From an uncultured Pseudorhodoferax sp. (GTDB lineage: Bacteria; Pseudomonadota; Gammaproteobacteria; Burkholderiales; Burkholderiaceae): DNA of 10,994 nucleotides. Position 1 is the first letter of the stretch. Each line of letters starts with the position of its first letter. This document shows, one piece after another, positions 1 to 6,484 of the stretch. The stretch spans positions 1 to 10,994 of the forward strand of contig CAJYRH010000493.1 of NCBI GenBank assembly GCA_913776795.1, given 5' to 3'. The position numbers and the translations under genes are program-made. Below the pieces are notes generated by a model. It was not told where the DNA came from. It did no database searches and was given only the letters and a program-made list of their open reading frames with translations.

Positions 1-372
1 ATGCAGGCCTCCTCGCAGAACCAGCTGGCCGCCTACTACATGGGCATCCCGGTGCGCCGGCTCAACGGCCTGGTCTGGGGCCTGGCGGCGGCCGTGGCGG
101 CGCTGGCCGGGCTGTTGCTGGCGCCCATCACCTTCGTGCACGCCAACATGGGCTTCATCGGGCTCAAGGCCTTCCCGGCCGCCGTGGTCGGCGGCTTCGG
201 CAGCCTGCCCGGCGCCATCGTGGGCGGGGTGCTGATCGGCGTGGTGGAGTCGCTGGCCGGCTTCTACCTGCCCGATGGCTTCAAGGACACGGCCGCCTAC
301 ATCGTGGTGCTGCTCGTGCTCATGGTCCGGCCCAACGGCCTGTTCGGCGAACGCCTGCGCAAGAAAGTCTGA
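1..372 (+). CDS. livH: Branched-chain amino acid-type ABC transporter permease LivH, C-terminal part (5' end outside window)
   Basis: This is the inner-membrane permease of a LIV/HAAT-family ABC importer, normally paired with LivM. Only about 123 residues are present, against about 290-300 in full LivH proteins, so the gene starts upstream. The ATG at base 1 is almost certainly an internal methionine, because it falls inside the family's conserved cytoplasmic coupling region (residues 1-20, ending MGIPVRR). Hydrophobic segments follow at about residues 25-45, 55-85 and 95-110. The VVGGFGSLPGAIVGG stretch (about 62-76) is the typical LivH/LivM C-terminal motif, and the end PNGLFGERLRKKV is typical too. 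The stop TGA (370-372) overlaps the GAGGG Shine-Dalgarno of livM, and only 12 bases separate the genes, so they are almost certainly cotranscribed. The family is clear; the transported substrate cannot be read from the sequence. Confidence 0.93.
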   Translation: MQASSQNQLAAYYMGIPVRRLNGLVWGLAAAVAALAGLLLAPITFVHANMGFIGLKAFPAAVVGGFGSLPGAIVGGVLIGVVESLAGFYLPDGFKDTAAYIVVLLVLMVRPNGLFGERLRKKV

Positions 373-384
373 GGGCCCGGCACG

Positions 385-1461
385 ATGCGCTTTCTCTTCA
401 AGACCGGCTATGCCCAGGACATCGCCCTCGCCAAGCACGAGGGCCACCGCTTCTGGTATGGCCTCCTGCTCGTGGCGCTGGTGCTGGCGCCGCTGGCCCT
501 GCCCGAGTACTGGCTGGCCCAGCTGACCTTCGTGCTGATCTACGGCATCGCCGGGCTGGGGCTCATGCTGCTGTCGGGCTTCACCGGCCAGTTCTCGCTG
601 GGCCATGCGGCCTTCCTGGGCGTGGGGGCGTACGCCCAGGGCGTGCTGACCAACCTGGGCTGGCCGTTCCCGCTGGCAATGGGGATGGCGATGGTGCTTG
701 CCGCCGCCGTGGGCGTGGTGGTGGGGCTGCCGGCATTGCGCGTGAAGGGCATCTACCTGGGCATGGCCACGCTGGCCTTCGGCGTGATCGTCGAGGAGGT
801 GCTGGCGCGCTGGGAGAGCGTGACGGGCGGCAACGCCGGCCTGCACATGAAGGCCCCTGCCATCGGCAGCTTCAAGCTGGACAGCGGCGAGGGCTTCTAC
901 TTCCTGTGCCTGCTGCTCGCGGTGGTCGCCACACTGGCCATCCTGAACCTGCTGCGCGCCCCGACCGGGCGCGCCTTCGTCGCGATCCGCGACTCGGAGG
1001 TCTCGGCGCAGAGCATGGGCATCCACCTGGCGCGCTACAAGACGCTGTCGTTCGCGCTGTCGGCGGCGCTGGCAGGCCTGGCGGGGGCCTTGTACGCGCA
1101 CAAGATCAGCTTCCTCTCGCCCGACCAGTTCAGCGTGCTGCAGTCCATCGACCTCTTGCTGATGGTGGTGATCGGCGGGCTGGGGTCGGTCCACGGCGCG
1201 TTTCTGGGCGCCATCTTCCTGATCGCCATGCCGCAGCTGATCGCGCTGGGCAAGGGCTGGCTGCCCGAGACCATCGCCATGGCGCCGGGGCTGCAGGGCT
1301 TCGTCTACGGCGTGGTGCTGATCGTGTTCGTGCTGTTCGAACCGCTGGGCCTGTATGGACGCTGGCTGAAGATCCGCACCTACTTCAGCATGTTCCCTTT
1401 CTACCGCAAGGGCATGTTCAAGCGGCAGAAGTCGTTCCAGAAATCCGAGAGGTTGAAGTGA
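385..1461 (+). CDS. livM: Branched-chain amino acid-type ABC transporter permease LivM
   Basis: This is the second inner-membrane permease of the LIV-type importer, expected to pair with LivH and dock on LivG/LivF. It has 358 residues, a normal length for LivM. Many hydrophobic segments span about residues 25-320. The family motif SGFTGQFSLGHAAF lies at about residues 64-77. A cytoplasmic coupling region (RAFVAIRDSEVSAQSMGI) precedes the last membrane segments, and VVIGGLGSVHGAFLGAIF is the usual C-terminal motif. A basic tail after about residue 330 (YFSMFPFYRKGMFKRQKS) is longer than in E. coli LivM; from memory, such tails occur in LivM relatives encoded beside acyl-CoA ligases. The ATG at 385 has GAGGG at 371-375, nine bases upstream. 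The stop overlaps the GTG start of livG. Confidence 0.95.
   Translation: MRFLFKTGYAQDIALAKHEGHRFWYGLLLVALVLAPLALPEYWLAQLTFVLIYGIAGLGLMLLSGFTGQFSLGHAAFLGVGAYAQGVLTNLGWPFPLAMGMAMVLAAAVGVVVGLPALRVKGIYLGMATLAFGVIVEEVLARWESVTGGNAGLHMKAPAIGSFKLDSGEGFYFLCLLLAVVATLAILNLLRAPTGRAFVAIRDSEVSAQSMGIHLARYKTLSFALSAALAGLAGALYAHKISFLSPDQFSVLQSIDLLLMVVIGGLGSVHGAFLGAIFLIAMPQLIALGKGWLPETIAMAPGLQGFVYGVVLIVFVLFEPLGLYGRWLKIRTYFSMFPFYRKGMFKRQKSFQKSERLK
1447..1452 (+). promoter_or_regulatory. Ribosome binding site deciding the livG start
   Basis: GAGAGG lies five bases upstream of the GTG at 1458, inside the last codons of livM. The alternative in-frame GTG at 1521 has only an A/C-rich, non-purine stretch upstream. 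This favours the longer LivG, translationally coupled to livM. Confidence 0.6.
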
Positions 1462-2336
1462 GCACCGCCGGGCCGCACCCAGGTGCGAAGGCCCCCTCGG
1501 GGGGCAGCGCACAACACGCAGTGACAAGCGTGCGGGCCACGGATGCGCCCGTGCTGCAGGTCCAGGACGTCAGCATGCGCTTCGGCGGCGTGCTGGCCGT
1601 GAACCGTGTCGGCTTCGAGGTGCACGAGGGCGAGGTGTTCACGCTGATCGGCCCCAATGGCGCGGGCAAGACCACGGTGTTCAACCTGATCAGCCGCATC
1701 TACACGCCGACATCCGGCACCATCCTGTACCGCGGGGCCTCGCTGACGGCACAGCCCGCGCACAGCATCGCGGCCCTGGGCATCGCGCGGACGTTCCAGA
1801 ACATCGAACTCTTCGAGCACGCCACCGTGCTGCACAACCTGCTGATCGGCCGGCACACGCACCGCCAGAGCGGCTTCTGGGGCGACGTGCTCTTCACGCC
1901 GCGCGTGCGCCGGGCTGAGCTGGAAGCGCGCGAGAAGGTCGAGCGCGTGATCGAACTGCTCGACCTGCAGCACCACCGCGACGCCATGGTCGCGGGCCTG
2001 CCCTATGGCGTGCGCAAGGTGGTGGAACTGGCGCGCGCGCTGTGCACCGAGCCGAAGCTGCTGCTGCTGGACGAGCCCTCCTCGGGCCTGAACGTGGAGG
2101 AGACCGACGACATGGCGTTCTGGATCCAGGACATCCGCGACGAGCTGGGTGTGACGGTGCTGATGGTGGAGCATGACATGTCGCTGGTGTCCAAGGTGTC
2201 CGACCGCGTGCTGGCCATGAACCAGGGCGAGCTGCTCGCGCTGGGCACGCCGGCCGAGGTGCAGGCAGACCCGGCCGTGGTGGAAGCCTACCTGGGCTCG
2301 GTGGACGACGTGGCCAGCCTGCGGAGATCCGCATGA
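1458..2336 (+). CDS. livG: LIV-type ABC transporter ATP-binding protein LivG
   Basis: This is the cytoplasmic ATPase that powers the LivH/LivM importer together with LivF. From the GTG at 1458 it has 292 residues. Walker A GPNGAGKTT is at residues 65-73, the signature loop reads LPYGVRK at 181-187 in place of a canonical LSGGQ, Walker B LLLLDEPSSGL has D205/E206, and the H-loop His is H239 (MVEHDMSLV). LivG proteins often carry a degenerate YGQQR-type signature; here the Q is replaced by V. I chose GTG 1458 because it overlaps the livM stop (GTGA) and has GAGAGG five bases upstream. The first ~20 codons translate a GC-rich palindromic repeat and are not family-like. An in-frame GTG at 1521 would give a 271-residue protein of standard length but has no good ribosome binding site. 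Confidence 0.93.
   Translation: MSTAGPHPGAKAPSGGSAQHAVTSVRATDAPVLQVQDVSMRFGGVLAVNRVGFEVHEGEVFTLIGPNGAGKTTVFNLISRIYTPTSGTILYRGASLTAQPAHSIAALGIARTFQNIELFEHATVLHNLLIGRHTHRQSGFWGDVLFTPRVRRAELEAREKVERVIELLDLQHHRDAMVAGLPYGVRKVVELARALCTEPKLLLLDEPSSGLNVEETDDMAFWIQDIRDELGVTVLMVEHDMSLVSKVSDRVLAMNQGELLALGTPAEVQADPAVVEAYLGSVDDVASLRRSA
1481..1530. repeat. GC-palindrome resembling a dispersed Comamonadaceae intergenic repeat, at the 5' end of livG
   Basis: The core at 1491-1505 is a perfect inverted repeat: GCCCCC, loop TCG, then GGGGGC. It is flanked by AAG on the left and AGCGC on the right. From memory, CCCCCTCGGGGGGCAGCG-type palindromes are abundant between genes in Acidovorax, Variovorax and relatives. 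Here the element lies between livM and the conserved part of livG, and its frame stays open, so it either adds ~21 residues to LivG or is a leader before the GTG at 1521. The palindrome is seen directly; its repeat-family identity is recollection and should be checked against the host genome. Confidence 0.55.
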
Positions 2337-3130
2337 GCGACGTGCCGCCGCCTGTCAGCGACCAGCCCGTGCTCAGGCTGCTGAACGTGGAGAGCGCCTA
2401 CGGCCCGATCAAGGCCATCCGCGGCGTGAGTCTGCAGGTGCGCCGCAGCGAGATCTCCACCGTGCTCGGCAGCAACGGCGCGGGCAAGACCACCATCCTC
2501 AAGACCATCTCGGGCATTCTGGATCCGCGCAAGGGCTCGGTGGAGTTCAAGGGCCAGGACATCACGGCGCAGGATCCGGCACGGATCGTGCGGCTGGGCC
2601 TGTCCCACGTGCCCGAGGGCCGCGAGGTGTTCCCGCTCCTGAGCGTGCGCGACAACCTGGCCATGGGCGCCTACACGCGCGGCGACCGCGACGGCGTGGC
2701 GCGCGACCTGGAGGCGGTGTTCGGCTACTTCCCCATCCTGCGCGAGCGCGCAGCGCAGGACGCCGGACTGCTCTCGGGCGGCCAGCAGCAGATGCTGGCG
2801 ATCTCGCGCGCGCTCATGGCCGCGCCCGACCTCATCCTGCTGGACGAGCCCAGCCTGGGCCTGTCGCCCAAGCTGACCAAGGAGATCTTCGAGATCGTGG
2901 TGCGCATCAACCGCGAGCGCGGCACCACCTTTCTGCTGGTCGAGCAGAACGCCAACATGGCGCTCAACGTGGCCGACTACGGCTACGTGCTGGAGAACGG
3001 CCGCATCGTGCTGGAAGACACCTGCGCCCGCCTGCGCGAGAAGGAGGACATCCAGGAGTTCTACCTCGGCATGAAGGAAGCCGGCGTGCGCGGCGAGCGG
3101 CGCTGGAAAAAGAAGAAGAACTGGCGGTGA
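2333..3130 (+). CDS. livF: LIV-type ABC transporter ATP-binding protein LivF
   Basis: This is the second ATPase of the importer, 265 residues, slightly longer than E. coli LivF because of a basic tail. Walker A GSNGAGKTT is at residues 46-54, the signature LSGGQQQML starts at residue 147, and Walker B LLDEPSLGL has D171/E172. The expected LivF-type VEQNANMAL follows in place of the H-loop His. The HVPEGREVFPLLSV segment is diagnostic of LivF. The C-terminal tail ends GERRWKKKKNWR, a strongly basic end that from memory recurs in LivF proteins encoded next to acyl-CoA ligases. The ATG at 2333 overlaps the livG stop (ATGA), with GGAG six bases upstream, so translation is probably coupled. A 191-base spacer follows before the acyl-CoA ligase gene. 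Confidence 0.95.
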   Translation: MSDVPPPVSDQPVLRLLNVESAYGPIKAIRGVSLQVRRSEISTVLGSNGAGKTTILKTISGILDPRKGSVEFKGQDITAQDPARIVRLGLSHVPEGREVFPLLSVRDNLAMGAYTRGDRDGVARDLEAVFGYFPILRERAAQDAGLLSGGQQQMLAISRALMAAPDLILLDEPSLGLSPKLTKEIFEIVVRINRERGTTFLLVEQNANMALNVADYGYVLENGRIVLEDTCARLREKEDIQEFYLGMKEAGVRGERRWKKKKNWR

Positions 3131-3321
3131 CATGAGACCACCCCGTCTGGCTGGCCCCCTGCGTGGAGCCATCCCATCCCCCTGCAGGCGCGCACCCGGC
3201 GGCCGGGCGGAGCCCGTTCCGCGGCTGCGCTTGCACGGCCTGCTCCGCGGCCGTCTGCACCGCGGCTTGCGAGCCGGTTTGGCACCCTGCGGCTGGCGCG
3301 CCTGCGCCGTGGAACACTGAG
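3131..3321. other. 191-base GC-rich spacer between livF and the acyl-CoA ligase gene
   Basis: This is the longest gap between intact genes apart from the pseudogene region. No convincing promoter, terminator or small gene is seen. It contains a short inverted repeat CCCGG-CGG-CCGGG (3195-3207) and two imperfect ~27-base direct copies built around TCCGCGGC and TGCAC (3217-3243 and 3244-3270). The downstream ligase frame is open upstream to an ATG at 3163, but that extension is rich in Ala, Cys and Pro and unlike an adenylating enzyme, so I treat it as non-coding. Confidence 0.5.
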
Positions 3322-5175
3322 ATGCATCTCTGGGACCTGTCGCACATCCAGCCGCGCACCGACGTCATGGTGCCCGGCGAGACCATTTCCGCGATGTTCT
3401 GGTCGGCCGTTGCCCAGCGCGGCGACACCACCTGGCTGCGCCAGAAGGAGCTCGGCATCTGGCGCAGCCACAGCTGGGCCGAGGTGGCGCAGGGCGTGCG
3501 CGAGATCGGCCACGGCCTGCTGGACCTGGGCTGCGCGCCGGGTGAGACGGCCTCCATCCTGTCCAACACCGTCATCGACTGGGTGCTGGCCGACCTCGCG
3601 GTGCTCAGCACCGGCGGCGTGTCCAACGGCATCTACCCGACCGATGCGGCCAGCCAGGTGCACTACCTGTGCGAGGACTCGCGTACGCGCGTGCTGTTCG
3701 TGGAGGACGACGAACAGCTCGACAAGGCCTTGCAGGTGCGCGCGCAACTGCCGCTGCTGCGCAAGATCGTGGTGTTCGACATGGAGGGCCTGCGCGGACT
3801 GGACGACCCGGACGTGCTGAGCCTGGCCGCCCTGCGCGAGCGTGGCCGTGCTCATGCCGCCCGGCACCCGGGCATGCTGGAGAAGTGCGCGGCGGCCTGC
3901 CGGCCGCAGGACCTGGCGATCCTGGTCTACACCTCGGGCACCACGGGCAAGCCCAAGGGCGCCATGCACAACCACCGCGCGCTGGTCTATGCCGCGCGTG
4001 GTTACAACACGCTGGTGGCGCAGGATGCCACGGACGAGCGCATGTGCTTCCTGCCGCTGTGCCACATCGCCGAACGCCTGGGCGGCGAGTACACGGCGCT
4101 CTACACGGGCGCCAGGCTCAACTTCGTCGAGAACCCCGAGACCGTGCCCGAGAACGTGCGCGAGATCGCGCCCACCGTGGTCACGGCCGTGCCACGGGTC
4201 TGGGAGAAGTTCTATTCGGGCGTGATGATCGCGCTCAAGGATGCCAGCCGGCTGCAGCAGGCGGCCTACGGCTGGAGCATCGGCGTGGGCCAGCGCATCG
4301 CCGACGAGGTGCTGGCCGGGCGGCCCGTGGCATCGGGGGACAAGCTGCGCTTTCGCATCGCGCGCTGGCTGGCGCTGGACAACGTGCGCAAGCTGATCGG
4401 CATCCACCGCGCGCGCTACCTCGTGACGGGGGCCGCGCCGATCTCGCCCGAGCTCGTGCGCTGGTATCTCGCGCTGGGCGTGCCCATGCTGGAGGTCTGG
4501 GGCATGACCGAAACCTGTGGCGCTGCCACGGGCGTGCCGGCCACGCGCATCAAGCCCGGCACCATCGGTCCGGCCGCGAGCTTCAACGAGGTGCGGCTGG
4601 ACCCGGCCACGGGCGAACTGCTGGTGCGCGGCACCAACGTGTTCATGGGCTACCTGAACCTGCCCGAGAAGACGGCCGAGGCCATCGACGCCGACGGCTG
4701 GCTGCACACGGGCGACGTGGGCACCGTGGACGAGGACGGCTACTTCCGCATCACCGACCGCATGAAGGACATCATCATCACGGCCGGCGGCAAGAACATC
4801 ACGCCGAGCGAGCTGGAGAACGAACTCAAGTTCTCCCCCTACATCACGGATGCAGTGGTCATCGGCGACCGCCGGCCGTACCTGACGGCCATCGTCATGA
4901 TCGACCAGGAGAACGTGGAGAAGTTCGCCCAGGACGCCGACGTGCCGTTCAGCAACTACGCCAGCCTCACGCGTGCACCGGAGGTGCTGGCGCTGATCCA
5001 GCGCGAGTTCGACCGCGTGAACGCCAAGTTCGCGCGCGTGGAGCAGATCAAGAAGTTCTTCCTGCTCGAGACGCAGCTCAGCGCCGAGGACGAGGAGCTC
5101 ACGCCGACCATGAAGCTCAAGCGCAAGCTGATCGAGAAGAAGTACGCAGAACGCATCGAGGCCATGTACCGCTGA
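3322..5175 (+). CDS. AMP-forming long-chain-type acyl-CoA ligase (FadD-like)
   Basis: This is a cytoplasmic adenylating enzyme expected to convert a carboxylic acid, ATP and CoA into acyl-CoA, AMP and pyrophosphate. It has 617 residues, within the range of the long-chain acyl-CoA synthetase group (COG1022-like). The P-loop motif YTSGTTGKPKG is at residues 203-213, WGMTET at 393-398, the ATP-ribose-binding Asp of HTGD at 465, the hinge region DRMKD at 479-483 with GGKN at 489-492, and a C-terminal LTPTMKLKR segment ending at about 601 that carries the conserved lysine region. The ATG at 3322 follows GGAA and begins a family-like N-terminus; the frame is open back to 3163 but that part is low-complexity. 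Its position between the importer genes and their binding proteins suggests it activates the imported acid. The chain length or aromatic nature of the substrate cannot be told from the sequence. Confidence 0.92.
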   Translation: MHLWDLSHIQPRTDVMVPGETISAMFWSAVAQRGDTTWLRQKELGIWRSHSWAEVAQGVREIGHGLLDLGCAPGETASILSNTVIDWVLADLAVLSTGGVSNGIYPTDAASQVHYLCEDSRTRVLFVEDDEQLDKALQVRAQLPLLRKIVVFDMEGLRGLDDPDVLSLAALRERGRAHAARHPGMLEKCAAACRPQDLAILVYTSGTTGKPKGAMHNHRALVYAARGYNTLVAQDATDERMCFLPLCHIAERLGGEYTALYTGARLNFVENPETVPENVREIAPTVVTAVPRVWEKFYSGVMIALKDASRLQQAAYGWSIGVGQRIADEVLAGRPVASGDKLRFRIARWLALDNVRKLIGIHRARYLVTGAAPISPELVRWYLALGVPMLEVWGMTETCGAATGVPATRIKPGTIGPAASFNEVRLDPATGELLVRGTNVFMGYLNLPEKTAEAIDADGWLHTGDVGTVDEDGYFRITDRMKDIIITAGGKNITPSELENELKFSPYITDAVVIGDRRPYLTAIVMIDQENVEKFAQDADVPFSNYASLTRAPEVLALIQREFDRVNAKFARVEQIKKFFLLETQLSAEDEELTPTMKLKRKLIEKKYAERIEAMYR

Positions 5176-5214
5176 CGGCGTCGGGACTTTCACAACAGCC
5201 AGGAGACAAACCCC

Positions 5215-6384
5215 ATGCACGCACGCATCTCCACCCGGATCTCGCTGGTCCTTGCCGCCGCGCTGGCGCTGCCCGTTGCCTGGGCCCAGCAGCAGGGCGT
5301 GAGCAAGGCCGAGGTCCTCATCGGCACCATCCAGGACATGTCCGGGCCCCTCGCCGGCTACGGCAAGCAGGCGCGCAACGGCATGCTGCTGCGCGTGGAG
5401 GAACTGAACGAGCAGGGCAGCGTGCACGGCCGCAAGCTCAAGCTCATCGCCGAGGACGACGGCTACGATCCCAAGAAGGCGGTGCTGGCGGCGCAGAAGC
5501 TCGTGAACCAGGACAAGGTCTTCATCGTGGCCGGCCACCTGGGGACGGCGCAGAACATGGCCTCCATGCCGGTGCAGTTCGACAAGAACATCGTCAACTT
5601 CATGCCCATCACGGCCGCGCGCGAGATGTACGAGCCGCTGCACAAGCTCAAGTACTCGTTCGCCGCGACCTACTACGACCAGATCCGGCTCACGCTGCCG
5701 GTGCTGGCCCAGGAGAAGGGCGCCAGGAAGATCTGCACCATCTACCAGGACGACGACTTCGGCCTGGAGGTGCAGCGCGGCGCCGAGGCCGCCCTGAAGG
5801 GGATGAGCGTGGAGCTGGCCGAGAAGACCAGCTTCAAGCGCGGGGCGACCGACTTCTCGTCGCAGGTGGCGCGGCTCAAGGCTGCCAACTGCGACCTGGT
5901 GGTGCTGGGCACCATCATCCGCGAGACCATCGGCACCATCGCCGAGGCGCGCAAGGTCGGTTTCTCCCCGACCTTCCTCGCGTCCAGCGCGGCCTATTCG
6001 GACCTGATCCACAAGCTGGGCGGCAAGGCCGTGGATGGCCTGTACGCCACGATGACGGTGCTGCACCCTTACCTGGACGAAGCCTCGCAGCCGGTGCGCT
6101 TCTGGGCCAACAAGTACAAGACCCGCTTCAACGAGGACCCGACCGTGTTCTCCGTCTACGGCTACAGCATCATCGACCAGTTCATCCAGGCCGCGCAGAA
6201 GGCCGGGCCCAGCCTCACGACCGACAGCTTCGTCGCCGCCATGGACACCATGCGCTTCGAGCCCGACATGTTCGGCAGTGCACCCAGCAGCTACAGCGCG
6301 ACCAAGCGGCTGGGCAACAGCATCTCGCGCATGTCGCAGATCCAGGACGGCCGCTGGAAAGTCGTCTCGGACTATGTGAAGTGA
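5215..6384 (+). CDS. LIV-type ABC transporter periplasmic substrate-binding protein, copy 1
   Basis: This is the periplasmic ligand-binding component that delivers substrate to LivH/LivM. It has 389 residues, with a Sec signal peptide at residues 1-24 (basic start, hydrophobic core, AWA cleavage before QQQG). The mature part is a type 1 periplasmic binding fold (Peripla_BP_6 / LivK-like): VLIGTIQDMSGPLAGYGKQA at the N-terminal lobe, AGHLGTAQNMA in the ligand-cleft region, and the C-terminal lobe ending QIQDGRWKVVSDYVK. AGGAGA at 5201-5206 is eight bases before the ATG. It lies 39 bases after the ligase gene. It shares long identical stretches with copy 2 (for example KYSFAATYYDQIR and FWANKYKTRFNEDPTV), so the two are recent duplicates. 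The ligand is unknown; a carboxylate is the contextual guess. Confidence 0.94.
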   Translation: MHARISTRISLVLAAALALPVAWAQQQGVSKAEVLIGTIQDMSGPLAGYGKQARNGMLLRVEELNEQGSVHGRKLKLIAEDDGYDPKKAVLAAQKLVNQDKVFIVAGHLGTAQNMASMPVQFDKNIVNFMPITAAREMYEPLHKLKYSFAATYYDQIRLTLPVLAQEKGARKICTIYQDDDFGLEVQRGAEAALKGMSVELAEKTSFKRGATDFSSQVARLKAANCDLVVLGTIIRETIGTIAEARKVGFSPTFLASSAAYSDLIHKLGGKAVDGLYATMTVLHPYLDEASQPVRFWANKYKTRFNEDPTVFSVYGYSIIDQFIQAAQKAGPSLTTDSFVAAMDTMRFEPDMFGSAPSSYSATKRLGNSISRMSQIQDGRWKVVSDYVK

Positions 6385-6450
6385 TCGGGAAGGAGCGGGC
6401 GCGCCAGGCCTCGGTGGCAGCGCGCCAATGCAATGTGTGTTCGTGTCATC

Positions 6451-6470
6451 GGCCGCAGCCAACGGCGGCC
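6451..6470 (+). other. GC inverted repeat in the leader of binding-protein copy 2
   Basis: GGCCGC (6451-6456) and GCGGCC (6465-6470) can pair across an 8-base loop, ending two bases before the Shine-Dalgarno AGGAGGG (6473-6479). It overlaps a GCGGCCGC palindrome at 6465-6472. It has no U-run, so it is not a classic terminator; it might influence initiation or mRNA stability between copies 1 and 2. Function is inference. Confidence 0.4.
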
Positions 6471-6472
6471 GC

Positions 6473-6479
6473 AGGAGGG
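6473..6479 (+). promoter_or_regulatory. Strong ribosome binding site deciding the start of copy 2
   Basis: AGGAGGG lies five bases before the ATG at 6485. The frame is open further upstream to an ATG at 6428, but that start lacks a Shine-Dalgarno sequence and would put 19 extra residues before an otherwise normal signal peptide. Confidence 0.75.
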
Positions 6480-6484
6480 TTGCT

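Noticed and set aside
3163..3321. Upstream extension of the acyl-CoA ligase from an ATG at 3163
   Set aside because: The added 53 residues are Ala/Cys/Pro-rich and unlike the family, and the ATG at 3322 gives a normal N-terminus with a GGAA site nearby.
6428..6484. Longer start for binding-protein copy 2 at 6428
   Set aside because: There is no ribosome binding site there, and it would bury the signal peptide; the ATG at 6485 has a strong AGGAGGG.
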